A DNA stretch of 64,000 bases from Planctomycetota bacterium (lineage in GTDB: Bacteria > Planctomycetota > UBA1135 > JADKAF01): assembly GCA_016719295.1 (NCBI GenBank), contig JADKAF010000001.1, positions 6,386,001-6,450,000 of the forward strand. Direction: 5' to 3'. Shown piece after piece: positions 14,736-22,761 of the stretch. Below the pieces are notes generated by a model, which was not told the origin of the DNA, did not search any database, and worked only from the letters and a program-made list of their open reading frames with translations. How positions within the stretch are numbered: position 1 is the first letter of the stretch; every line of letters starts with the position of its first letter. Made by a program: the position numbers and the translations under genes.

Positions 14736-14926
14736 CCGTGATCTGCACCGCGAGCGGCGCGAACGCGAGCTCGAGCGCCACGCGGCCGCCGCGGCGCGGT
14801 AGATAGCTCGCGCGCACGGCGGCGCCCGAGCAGGCGCTCGCGACGGCGTAGTCGCTGTGGAAAGAAGCCGCCGTTCACGGCTGCGACGGCGTTCGCGGCG
14901 GTGGCCAGCTGCGAGGTGCGCGCGAG
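14686..14926 (-). pseudogene. Decayed copy of the phosphodiester glycosidase gene
   Basis: Base-by-base comparison with the intact gene at 16480-17973 shows three collinear blocks. Bases 14686-14760 match about 16714-16789; the copy then jumps to the sequence after 16902 through a shared GGCGCG, which is a 113-base deletion at a 6-base microhomology. After base ~14861 it jumps again, skipping about 590 bases, to match 17597-17673, which includes the start of the AlaValAsnGlyGlyPhePhe motif. The reading frame is broken. Orientation is the same as the intact gene (minus). It is a remnant of a tandem duplication and lies directly upstream of the toxin-antitoxin operon. Confidence 0.8.
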
Positions 14927-14949
14927 CGGCCGATGCGCGGGATGGAGAC

Positions 14950-14968
14950 TTGACATGTGCGGCACATG
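14950..14968 (+). promoter_or_regulatory. Candidate operator and -35 box of the toxin-antitoxin operon
   Basis: An inverted repeat CATGTGC-G-GCACATG (14954-14968) sits 17 bases before the antitoxin ATG. A perfect TTGACA (14950-14955) overlaps its left edge. Ribbon-helix-helix antitoxins normally bind such palindromes in their own promoter, so this is the likely autoregulatory site. No good -10 hexamer is visible at the proper distance, and the short leader implies little or no 5' UTR. Confidence 0.5.
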
Positions 14969-14985
14969 CAACCAAGTTCGATCCC

Positions 14986-15216
14986 ATGGTGAAGATGATC
15001 CAGATCCGACACGTTCCTGATCGCGTGCACAAGACTCTGAAGCTCCGAGCTGCGCGTGCCGACAAGAGGCTCTCCGACTACTTGCGTGAAGAACTCGAGT
15101 GCGTCGCCGCACAGCTCACTGCCGACGAGCTGGCGGACCGACTGAGTCGCCTCGAGCGCGTCGACCTCATGGAATCCCCATCTGCTTCGGTGCGGGCGAA
15201 GCGCGAGAGCCGGTGA
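14986..15216 (+). CDS. FitA/VapB-type ribbon-helix-helix antitoxin
   Basis: 76 residues from ATG 14986 (an in-frame ATG three codons later, giving MIQIRHVPD, is equally plausible). The N-terminus IQIRHVPDRVHKTLKLRA is the typical FitA/VapB strand-helix with the conserved Arg and Pro, followed by LSDYLREELE of helix two. The C-terminal ~35 residues should wrap the toxin. Its TGA overlaps the GTG start of the toxin gene (GTGA), as expected of a coupled type II toxin-antitoxin pair. Codon use is less GC-rich than in neighbouring genes, which suggests lateral acquisition. It should neutralise the PIN toxin and repress its own operon through the palindrome just upstream. Confidence 0.88.
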   Translation: MVKMIQIRHVPDRVHKTLKLRAARADKRLSDYLREELECVAAQLTADELADRLSRLERVDLMESPSASVRAKRESR

Positions 15217-15605
15217 TCGTCTTGGATGCGTCGGTCGTGCTCGAGGTGCATCTGCGCACCGAGGCCTCCGACCGGATCCTGGCCCGCATCTCCAAGGCAG
15301 AACGTCACGTGCATGCGCCCGAGCTACTCGATGTCGAAGTCGCTCAGGTCCTCCGCCACTACGAACGCAGCAAGTCGATCACCGCGGAACGAGATCAATC
15401 GAGCCTCGCGCTCCTCGAGGTGTTTCCTCTCGATCGACATCCCCATCTGCCGCTCCTCGGCAGGATCTGGGAGCTGCAGGCCAATGTTACGGCCTATGAC
15501 GCGTGTTACCTTGCGCTCGCGGAACCTCTGGACGAGACTCTCTTGACCTGTGATCGCAAGCTCGCGATCGCCCCCGGGCATCGTGCTCGCGTCGAGCTCA
15601 TCTGA
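15213..15605 (+). CDS. VapC-type PIN-domain toxin ribonuclease
   Basis: 130 residues from GTG 15213. PIN-domain acidic residues are in place: Asp5 in VIVLDASVV, Glu in LLDVEVAQVLRH, Asp in the TAYDACYLALAE motif and a last Asp in LLTCDRKLA. Length is normal for VapC. Family members are Mg-dependent endoribonucleases that cut tRNA or rRNA when not bound by antitoxin. Start codon GTG overlaps the antitoxin stop codon. The pair lies between two repeat copies (A and B) of the glycosidase 3' end, so it looks like cargo of a small duplication or insertion event. Confidence 0.92.
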   Translation: MIVLDASVVLEVHLRTEASDRILARISKAERHVHAPELLDVEVAQVLRHYERSKSITAERDQSSLALLEVFPLDRHPHLPLLGRIWELQANVTAYDACYLALAEPLDETLLTCDRKLAIAPGHRARVELI

Positions 15606-15700
15606 TAGGGGATTGAGGTCGTGGCAGGCGGTCAGCGGCGGCGTTCCGTCGATGTGCCCACCTCGCCCTCTCCTGTGATCGCGACTCGCTCGTAGCGGTC

Positions 15701-15750
15701 GAGCTCGACCCACCGGAGCGCATCGAGGCGCAACTCGCACCTCGGCAAGG
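15701..15750 (-). repeat. Direct repeat copy B (glycosidase 3' end)
   Basis: Second 50-base copy, 45 of 50 identical to copy A and 42 of 50 to copy C. Read on the minus strand it still encodes CELRLDALRWVELDRY and continues in frame for about 20 codons, so it is the C-terminal stub of a third glycosidase gene. Similarity stops abruptly at 15750 (TATCCGGCC instead of CCGTGATC). It separates the toxin-antitoxin pair from the lipoprotein gene. Confidence 0.75.
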
Positions 15751-15795
15751 TATCCGGCCGGATTCTCGCCAACATCTCGACAGTTGAGGACTGCC

Positions 15796-16575
15796 ATGTC
15801 TCAGAGATCGATGGGCAGCGACATCGGATCGCGGCACGTTCGGACAAGCGCTGCGCTTGTACTCGGTGGACTTCTTACCGGGTGCTGGTCGGTGCCTTCG
15901 GAAGATCCTCAACGATGCGCCAGCGAGCGTTGGGCGTGGATGGGATCCAGCGAATACGAGGGTCTCCCCACTTTGATACGGGACCGAGCGCTAGGAATCG
16001 ATCTCGTTCTCTGCTCGGCGAACGATCAAGGAGCGTCGGGTGACCGATCCTTGCTGTACTTCGGTATCGAGGAGGTCACGTGCATGCAGTTTGCTGCAGG
16101 GGCGAGCGCTCTCGGTGATACGGAGCCCGGACACGAGGGCTCGAGTGCCGAGATTGTCTTGGCGCCCAAGACCTATGTTTCGAAGCTCGATGCGGAGCGT
16201 TTCTGCGCTGCCTGGGGCTATCGGCTTCCCCGTGTCGGAGATTACAGCGCTCGCCCGATCCAATGGGCGCGCGACCCAGGAAGTCCGAAGACCGAGCTGC
16301 GAGGGTTGTTCTCGAAGCCCCACGAGTGGTGCCATGAGGCGTGGGGCGAAGTGGATCCGGCGAAGCGCACCAAGATGATTCACTTGTTCTCGGGATATGA
16401 GGGGCCGCCCATTCCGCCGGAAGATGCCTTTGACGTGGTCTTGGAGGGCGACGAGTTGGGTACGGTACGCTTCTGCTCTTCACTGCCCGAAATGGGATGG
16501 CCGGACGTTGGCTTTCGCGTCGTCATGGATGCCGAGGACCTGAGGCGGATCATCGGCGGCGAGATTCGTCGCTGA
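15796..16575 (+). CDS. Lipoprotein with divergent FGE/SUMF1-like domain
   Basis: 259 residues. ATG 15796 is preferred over an in-frame TTG at 15784 because GAGGA ends 6 bases upstream. The N-terminus has basic residues, a hydrophobic stretch and a lipobox LLTGC with Cys30, so it is a lipoprotein. The rest follows the formylglycine-generating-enzyme fold in outline: FGIEEVTCMQFAAG (usual YEVTNAQYARF), AERFCAAWGYRLP (usual WGYRLPTEAEW), KPHEWCHEAWG (usual NVWEWTSDWYG) and a closing VGFRVVMD. Known FGE catalytic cysteines are not obviously conserved, so an enzymatic role is doubtful. Base composition is lower in GC than the neighbours. Its last 96 bases overlap the glycosidase reading frame on the other strand. 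Confidence 0.75.
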   Translation: MSQRSMGSDIGSRHVRTSAALVLGGLLTGCWSVPSEDPQRCASERWAWMGSSEYEGLPTLIRDRALGIDLVLCSANDQGASGDRSLLYFGIEEVTCMQFAAGASALGDTEPGHEGSSAEIVLAPKTYVSKLDAERFCAAWGYRLPRVGDYSARPIQWARDPGSPKTELRGLFSKPHEWCHEAWGEVDPAKRTKMIHLFSGYEGPPIPPEDAFDVVLEGDELGTVRFCSSLPEMGWPDVGFRVVMDAEDLRRIIGGEIRR

Positions 16576-17973
16576 CTCACGCCTTCGCGACGGTCGCGCA
16601 TTCGAAGGCGATGTCGCTGCAGGAACTGCTCTGCTTGCCTTGGGTCGGCGTCGGTGTTCCGCTTCCGCCTTGTTCTCGCCATGCCCCGAACTTGATGCGC
16701 GCTCCGGCGATGCAAGCTCGACCCAGCGCAGCGCATCGAAGCGCAGCTCGACCTTCGGCAAGGCCGTGATCTGCACCGCGAGCGGCGCGCCTTCGATCGC
16801 CTCGACCTCCGCGACCCGCAGCCAGCGCTCGCCTCCGACGCGGCGATCGACGCGCCGCTCGCTGCCCGGCAGCTTCACGACGAGAGAGGGCGCGCCCGGC
16901 GCGAACGCGAGCTCGAGCGCCACGCGGCCGGCGCGGCGCGGCAGGTAGCTCGCGCGCACCGCGGCACCCGAGCCGGCGCTCGCGACGGCGTAGTCGCCGT
17001 GGAGGGCGCGGGCGTCGTTCTCGACGCGACGCCACTCCCTCGCGGGCTCGAGTGCCAGGCCGGCTTCGTCCTCGTCGAGCTCGAAGAGGTCGCGCGTATG
17101 CACGAGCAGGGAGTTGCTCACCGCGCGCTCGCCCGAGCGATCGAAGCGCTTGTTGTCGCACGGGCAGTTCGCGACGCCGCCTTCGGGCTCGTCGCGCACC
17201 CAGAGGGTGGTCGAGCCGCCGCCGTCCAGGTTCAGTGCGTCGATGCAGTCGAGGCCGCGCATCGCGTGCGCGAGCTCGCCCATGGTGAGGCCGAGCGACT
17301 GATCGGTGCGTCCGTCGCAGGTGAGGAGCACGCGGACGCCGTTCCGGCGCTGACCGATCGCGGTGCGCGGATGGCGCGGGCCGCCCAAGTCGAGCGGCTG
17401 GATCTGGCCGTCGCGGAGGAGCAAGGGACGCGCGGCGAGCGCGTGCGCGACCTCGGGCCACTCCCCGCTCTCGCGGTAGACGAAGCGGAGCGCGCCGCTC
17501 TTCGGTAAGCCCACGGTCCAAGCGCTCTCCGCGCTCGCGGGAGCGATCGCGCGGCCATCGATCTGGAGGAGACCGATGGGCTCGCCGCGCGGGCCGAAGA
17601 AGCCGCCGTTCACGGCCGCGACGGCGTTCGCGGAGGTGGCCAGCTGCGAGGTGCGCGCGAAGCCGCTCGTGGGGCGCGCGGGCACGAGCTCCGGCTCGTC
17701 GCCTTCGAGCTCGAGAACGTGGAGGTTCTGCCGTCCCGGGCCCAAGTGCTCGAAGTGATGCGCGAGCCAGAGCACGCCGACGCCGACCTCTTCCTTGCGC
17801 CAAGGTGCTTGGCGCATCGCGCGCTCGATCTCGGCGCCGGTCTGTGACGCCTGCGCGCGAGCGCTCGCGTCCAGCGCGCCGAGCATGGTCGCGAGGATCA
17901 CGAGCGAGAGAGCGCGTCGAGGAAACGGGTTCCGCAAGAGGCTCTGCAGAGGGCTCGACGCGCGCGTTCTCAT
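16480..17973 (-). CDS. Exported phosphodiester glycosidase (NAGPA-like) family protein
   Basis: 497 residues with an N-terminal hydrophobic export segment (ALSLVILATMLGALDASA). The NAGPA/phosphodiester-glycosidase core runs from about 60 to 305: AVAAVNGGFF near 117-126, PHPRTAIG, LTCDGR, and the LNLDGGGSTTLWV motif, which are the family's hallmark residues; the family removes sugars linked through phosphodiester bonds. A beta-sandwich module follows to WVEL at about 419. The last ~75 residues are Arg/Ala-rich, look non-functional and read antisense through the end of the lipoprotein gene, so the original stop codon has probably been lost. It starts 10 bases after the Kelch protein gene, so the two form an operon. 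Confidence 0.85.
   Translation of the reverse strand: MRTRASSPLQSLLRNPFPRRALSLVILATMLGALDASARAQASQTGAEIERAMRQAPWRKEEVGVGVLWLAHHFEHLGPGRQNLHVLELEGDEPELVPARPTSGFARTSQLATSANAVAAVNGGFFGPRGEPIGLLQIDGRAIAPASAESAWTVGLPKSGALRFVYRESGEWPEVAHALAARPLLLRDGQIQPLDLGGPRHPRTAIGQRRNGVRVLLTCDGRTDQSLGLTMGELAHAMRGLDCIDALNLDGGGSTTLWVRDEPEGGVANCPCDNKRFDRSGERAVSNSLLVHTRDLFELDEDEAGLALEPAREWRRVENDARALHGDYAVASAGSGAAVRASYLPRRAGRVALELAFAPGAPSLVVKLPGSERRVDRRVGGERWLRVAEVEAIEGAPLAVQITALPKVELRFDALRWVELASPERASSSGHGENKAEAEHRRRPKASRAVPAATSPSNARPSRRRESATNLAADDPPQVLGIHDDAKANVRPSHFGQ
16714..16763 (-). repeat. Direct repeat copy C (inside the intact glycosidase gene)
   Basis: The intact version of the 50-base 3'-end unit, 47 of 50 identical to copy A and 42 of 50 to copy B. 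It encodes the end of the C-terminal beta-sandwich (ELRFDALRWVEL). With copies A and B it brackets the toxin-antitoxin pair and the lipoprotein gene. Confidence 0.8.
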
Positions 17974-17983
17974 CCGATGCTGC

Positions 17984-19363
17984 TCAGCTCCCGACGACGC
18001 AATGCGCGGCGTTGCTGAGGCAAGCCACGCCGTTCGGGGCCAGCGTATCGAGCATCAACGCTTGCAGCCAGATCTGCGCGTTCAGCGTCGCGCTGAAGGG
18101 CGGCACCGGCGCCACCAAGGTGGCCGAGCCGGCGATGTTCGTGAGCTGCAGCGAGAGATCGATCGAGGTCTGGAGCGTGCAGCCGTTGATCCCGAGCAGG
18201 CCGAGATCGAGCGGCAACGGAAGCGAGAGCCAGCTCGTGTTGCCGTAGCCGATCAGCAGGAACGGGATCGAGCTCGGCGCGATGGAGAGCACGTCGACCT
18301 GGAAGTTCTGTCCGAGCCTCGGAGCCGCCGGCGAATCGAGCAGTGGGAGGCCCGCGCCACCGACACAGCCCGCGCCGTAGCGCGCGAAGATGGCCGTCGT
18401 CGGCCCATCCCAGATCGCCGTGGTGTTGCCGTTGCCCGTTGGACCGCTACCGCCGAAGTGCAGCACCTTGCCGAGCGAGCGATCGAAGCTCGCGTAGGCC
18501 TCGGTCGGACGCAGCAGAGAGGCCGGGCTGACCTGGGTCCAATCGACGCCGTCGTACTCCCAGGTATCCGTGAACGCCGCCGAGCCGAAGCCGCCCTGCA
18601 GCACGACGCGACCGCGCACTTCGTCGTAAACCATCGACGCGCGATAGCGCGGCGGCGGCGTGTTCGCCGTCGTGCGTTGGGTCCAATCGACGCCGTCGTA
18701 CTCCCAGGTCTGGCCGAACATCGTGCCCGGCGACACGGCGTTGTAGCCGCCGAAGAGCACGATCACGCCGCGGCCCGCGTCGTAGCAGAGCGACGGAGAC
18801 TCGCGGCTCACCAGCGTCGTCGCGGTCAGCGCCTGTTGCCAAGTCACGCCGTCGTACTCCCAGGTCTCAGAGCCGACGAAGGTCGATTGAGCCCCGATGA
18901 TGACGGTCTTCCCGCGACGCGCATCGAACGCGGCGCCGTAGAACGCGCGCGCCGACGGCGATGCCGCGGGCGTCATCGACAGCCAATTGCTGCCGTCCCA
19001 CTCCCAGGTGTCGTTCGCGTTCGCGGTGAGCGACGGCGAGCGTCCGCCGAACATCACGATGCGGTTCCGCCTCGTGTCGGTGACGAGCAGGTGGCCCCAG
19101 CGATTCGGGGGCGACGTCGCGGGGCTGAGCTGCGTCCAGCTGACCCCGTCGAAGCTCCAGGTCTCGCTGTTGCTTGCGGTGGGACCGCTGGTGAGTCCGC
19201 CGTGCAGGATCGTGCGGAGTCCCACGGGATCCCAGGTCATGCCGCCGGTGCGGCGCGGGCCGGGAGTGGTGGCGGGGGTGAGCAGATTCCAGGTCTGGGC
19301 GGAGAGAGAGCAGGCGAGCGCCGCGCAGGCGAGGCCGGCGGCGAGCGGGCGATGAGCGATCAC
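17984..19363 (-). CDS. Secreted Kelch-repeat protein with C-terminal surface domain
   Basis: 459 residues. The start is GTG 19363, fixed by GAGGA six bases upstream. Signal peptide to about residue 22 (LAAGLACAALACSLSA). Residues about 25-330 are five to six Kelch blades with the recurring pattern D-R-x-V-x-FGG ... DTWEYDGVDWTQ ... P-x-x-R, forming a beta-propeller. The last ~125 residues are the shared surface-type domain (GAGCVGGAGLP, FLLIGYGNTSWLSLPLPLDL, INGCTL, QIWLQALMLD). Kelch propellers bind proteins or sugars; the partner is unknown. The stop lies 10 bases before the glycosidase start. Confidence 0.88.
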   Translation of the reverse strand: MIAHRPLAAGLACAALACSLSAQTWNLLTPATTPGPRRTGGMTWDPVGLRTILHGGLTSGPTASNSETWSFDGVSWTQLSPATSPPNRWGHLLVTDTRRNRIVMFGGRSPSLTANANDTWEWDGSNWLSMTPAASPSARAFYGAAFDARRGKTVIIGAQSTFVGSETWEYDGVTWQQALTATTLVSRESPSLCYDAGRGVIVLFGGYNAVSPGTMFGQTWEYDGVDWTQRTTANTPPPRYRASMVYDEVRGRVVLQGGFGSAAFTDTWEYDGVDWTQVSPASLLRPTEAYASFDRSLGKVLHFGGSGPTGNGNTTAIWDGPTTAIFARYGAGCVGGAGLPLLDSPAAPRLGQNFQVDVLSIAPSSIPFLLIGYGNTSWLSLPLPLDLGLLGINGCTLQTSIDLSLQLTNIAGSATLVAPVPPFSATLNAQIWLQALMLDTLAPNGVACLSNAAHCVVGS

Positions 19364-19490
19364 GGGTTCCTCGGTTCAGCAGGTGCGCTAGGCGGGGACG
19401 GAGGACCGCCGAGCCGGGGAAGAACCAGTTCTATCCGCGGCCAAGGCTGTTGCAATCCACCTCATTTCGCGGGCGCCGCGATCGCTTCGG

Positions 19491-22400
19491 TTAGCCCGCC
19501 CGATAGCGCGCGAGCTGATCGTGCATCTCCTGCAGCCGCCGGAGCTGATCCGGCCGATCGGCCTCGGAGCGCAGGCGCTCGAGCGCGCGCTCCTGTGCGC
19601 GTACGGCTTCGGCGGCGCGACCGCAGGCGAAGAGGGCGCGCGCGAGGGTGTCGAGGACTTCGGCCTCGGGGGAGCGGCTCGCCTTCTCGGCGCGCGTCGC
19701 GAGCTCGAGCGCGCGCTGCGGATCGCGCAGCTCCTCGGGGACGATCTCGAGCAGGGTCCACGCGCAGCCGTTGAGATCGCGCGCGCTCGCATCGGGCGCG
19801 CTGGCGCACGCGTCGGCGCGCGCCAGCGCGCGTTGCCCGTGCTCGCGTGCCCCAGCTGCATCGCCTTCGCGTTGCGCGAGCTGTGCGAGGTGGAGCGCGC
19901 TCGTGCGCGCCGCGGCGAGGAACTCCGCGCGCGGATTCGCTTGCTCGGCGGCGCGCTCGGCGAAGTCCTCGGCGCGCGTCAGCCACTCGCGCGCGCCGCT
20001 CGCGTTCCCGTTCTCCGCGAGGTAGAGCTCGCCCAAGGCGTTCATCCCCGACCAGCCTTGCGCGAAGAACTCGTGAGCGCGCTCGGCCGGCGGGACCAGC
20101 TCCGCGCCGCTGCCGCGGAAGAACTCCGCGCCCAAGGCGAAGAGCTCGCGCGCGAGCGCCGGCTCCGCCGCGCGACAGCGCTCGGCGTGACGGAAGCAGG
20201 TCTTCGCCAGCTCGTAGGCGGCGACGTCGTTCCCCGCGGAGCCTGCGCGCACGAGCTTGGTCACCTCGAGCCGATCGGCATCGCCGCGAGCTCGCTCGCC
20301 GAGTGGCACGAGCTCGCGCGTCTCCCAGGCGAGGTCGAGGGCCAGGTTCGCGAAGCGGCTCGGCTGGCGCTGGCCGAGGAAGAGGGCGCGCTCGAGCAGC
20401 GCGTCGCGCAATGCATCCGAGAGCGCTGCCGCCGGTGCGCCGTGGAGCCCGCGGCCGATCGCGAACGACTCCGCGAAGAGGGCCTGCGCCGCGGGGTTCA
20501 CCGCGCCCGCGAGCTGCGTCGCGCGTTGCGCGCCGACGATGAGCCCGAGATCGAGCGCCGCTCTCGCATAGCCGTAGCGCGCGATCGCATCCAGCGGCTC
20601 GTCGAGCAGCAAGGCGCGGTACGCCGCGTAGGCCTCCTCGAGCAGCGCTTGGCCCTCGGGCACGCGCTCCAGCTCGACCTGCAGCAGCCCGAGCTCGCGC
20701 GCTTGCTCCGCGCGCTTGCGGCGATGCTCGACGTGGTGCGCGTCGCGCGCGACGAGCGAACGGTCGAGCTCGAGCGCGCGCGTGAACGGCGGCCCCGCGA
20801 GCGCCTTCTCGCCGCTCGCGATCCGCGCGCGGCCGAGCGAGGCCAGCGCGCCGGAGAGGTCGCGCTGCACGGTCGCGTTCTCCGGAGCGCGCGCGAGCAG
20901 CTGATCGAGCTCGGCGCAGCAGTGCTCGAGCTTCGCGATCGCTTCGGCGTATCGCCCCGCGCTGGCGAACGCCTCCGCCACGCGTTGCTCGCCCGCGAGC
21001 GCTTCACGCGCGGCGGCGAGGTCGCCGGGAGCGCTCGCGAGCAAGCGCTCTCGCTCGCTGGCGGCGCGCTCGGCGAAGACCAGCGCGTCCGCGCTGCTCC
21101 CTTCGCGTGCGGCGACGACGGCGAGGCGCTCGGCGCACGCCGCGAGACCGCGTCGCGAGTCGCGATCGGCATCGTTCGCTCGCAGGCGCTCCTCGAAGCG
21201 CGCGCTCGCGGCCTCGAAATGGGCACGCGCCGCTCGCAGGCGCGCGGGCTCCCCGGAGGAGCGCTCGAGCTCCGCGTCGCCGAGGCGCAGCTTCGCGAAC
21301 GCGACCGCGCGCGCGAGCTCGCTCGACTCGAGCGCGCCCTGCGCTTCGAGCGCCTCGATGGTCGCCAGCGCGTCGCGCACGAAGTCGTTCGCGACTTCCT
21401 TGCCGCCGGGGAGCTCGGCGACGCGCTCGTGCAGCGTGTTGATGCTGAATAGCGCGCTGCGAAGTGCTTGCCCCGCGCGCTGCTCCGCGGCGAGGCGCTC
21501 GCCGCGCTGCTGCACGGCGAAGATCGTGGGGGCCGCGAGCGCGGTGAGGAGGATCGCCACGGTCGCCGCGGGATGCCGCTGCGCCCAGCGCGTCGCGCGG
21601 AGCCAGGGGCCCGCGCGGCGCGCTTCGATCGGCTTATGCTCGAGGATGCGCGTCAAGTCGCGCGCGAGGGCGCCGGCGCTCGCGTAGCGGCGCTCGGGAT
21701 CGGGCTCGAGCGCTTGGCGGCAGACCGTGTCGAGCTCCCAGGACACCGCGCGGTTCCAGCGCGTGAGCGGCGCCACCTCGCCTTGCAGGATCATCCGCCG
21801 CAGCGCTTCGCCGTCGCTCTCGGCGAACGGCAAGCGCAGCGAGAGCAGCTCGTAGAGCGTGGCACCCAGCGAGTAGATGTCGGCGCGCGGGCCGAGCGTG
21901 CGATGCTCGCCGCGCACTTGCTCCGGCGGCATGTACGCGAGCGAGCCCAAGGTCGAGCCGGTGCGCGTGAGCTGCTCAGTGCCTTCGGCTTGGGCGAGGC
22001 CGAAGTCGACCAGCAGCACGCGGCCGTCGGGCGTCGCCATCGCGTTCGAGGGCTTCACGTCGCGATGCAGCACGCCGCGCTCGTGCGCGTGCTCGAGCGC
22101 TTCGGCCAGCGCGCGCACGACGTGCAGCACCGCGTCGATCCAGGTGGTGCCGAACGCGCGCTGCACGACCTCGGGTGCCGGCTCCGGTAGCCCGGCACGT
22201 CGCGCGAGCGCGGCGGCGAAGTCGCGGGCTTTCAAGGTCGTCGGATCGACGGCGCCCACCTCGCTCAGCACCTCCGCGAGCGTCGCTCCGCGCACGCGCT
22301 CCATCGCGAAGTAGGGGACGCCGCGCTCCTCGCCGACCGAATAGATCGACACGATGCCGGGATGCTGCAAGCGCGCGACGGCTTCGATCTCGCGGCGAAA

Positions 22401-22748
22401 GCGGCGCCGCGAGCCTTCGAAGAAGAGGTGCTCGGGGCGGATCAGCTTCAGCGCCACCTCGCGCTGGAGCTGCGCGTCCTCGGCGAGATAGACGACGCCC
22501 ATCCCACCGCCGCCCAAGCGTTGCTTCAGGCGGAACGGCCCGAGCTCGCTCGGGAAGTCCGCTTGCGGCGAGAGCTCTTGCAGCAAGCCCGCGCTGCGCA
22601 GCGCTTCGTAGCGCTTCCGCAGCGCGCTCGCATGCGAGGGATGCGCTTCGCAGAGCGAGTCGAGCGCCTTCGTCCATTCGCCCGCGGGGCGATCGAGGCA
22701 CTGCTCGAGGAGGTCCTCGACGGGGTCGGCCGCGCTTTCGGAGCTCAT
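19491..22748 (-). CDS. Membrane-anchored Hanks-type Ser/Thr kinase with TPR region
   Basis: 1,085 residues from ATG 22748. An ~70-residue helical N-terminus precedes the kinase domain (about 71-345): LGGGGMGVVYLAE, VALKLI with Lys101, LHRDVKPSN, LVDFGLAQA and PPEQ in the activation segment. All catalytic residues are present. A membrane helix lies at about 385-405 (ATVAILLTALAAPTIFAV), then a coiled coil and a long TPR-type region. No ECF sigma gene is adjacent, unlike the kinase at 9379; instead it follows two genes for exported proteins with gaps of 13 and 55 bases. It probably signals in response to the envelope state. Stop codon is TAA. Confidence 0.92.
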   Translation of the reverse strand: MSSESAADPVEDLLEQCLDRPAGEWTKALDSLCEAHPSHASALRKRYEALRSAGLLQELSPQADFPSELGPFRLKQRLGGGGMGVVYLAEDAQLQREVALKLIRPEHLFFEGSRRRFRREIEAVARLQHPGIVSIYSVGEERGVPYFAMERVRGATLAEVLSEVGAVDPTTLKARDFAAALARRAGLPEPAPEVVQRAFGTTWIDAVLHVVRALAEALEHAHERGVLHRDVKPSNAMATPDGRVLLVDFGLAQAEGTEQLTRTGSTLGSLAYMPPEQVRGEHRTLGPRADIYSLGATLYELLSLRLPFAESDGEALRRMILQGEVAPLTRWNRAVSWELDTVCRQALEPDPERRYASAGALARDLTRILEHKPIEARRAGPWLRATRWAQRHPAATVAILLTALAAPTIFAVQQRGERLAAEQRAGQALRSALFSINTLHERVAELPGGKEVANDFVRDALATIEALEAQGALESSELARAVAFAKLRLGDAELERSSGEPARLRAARAHFEAASARFEERLRANDADRDSRRGLAACAERLAVVAAREGSSADALVFAERAASERERLLASAPGDLAAAREALAGEQRVAEAFASAGRYAEAIAKLEHCCAELDQLLARAPENATVQRDLSGALASLGRARIASGEKALAGPPFTRALELDRSLVARDAHHVEHRRKRAEQARELGLLQVELERVPEGQALLEEAYAAYRALLLDEPLDAIARYGYARAALDLGLIVGAQRATQLAGAVNPAAQALFAESFAIGRGLHGAPAAALSDALRDALLERALFLGQRQPSRFANLALDLAWETRELVPLGERARGDADRLEVTKLVRAGSAGNDVAAYELAKTCFRHAERCRAAEPALARELFALGAEFFRGSGAELVPPAERAHEFFAQGWSGMNALGELYLAENGNASGAREWLTRAEDFAERAAEQANPRAEFLAAARTSALHLAQLAQREGDAAGAREHGQRALARADACASAPDASARDLNGCAWTLLEIVPEELRDPQRALELATRAEKASRSPEAEVLDTLARALFACGRAAEAVRAQERALERLRSEADRPDQLRRLQEMHDQLARYRAG

Positions 22749-22761
22749 CGTTCGCGATCGC

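Noticed and set aside
15598..15912. Minus-strand frames over the repeat copy B
   Set aside because: Short and broken; they only encode the glycosidase C-terminal stub.
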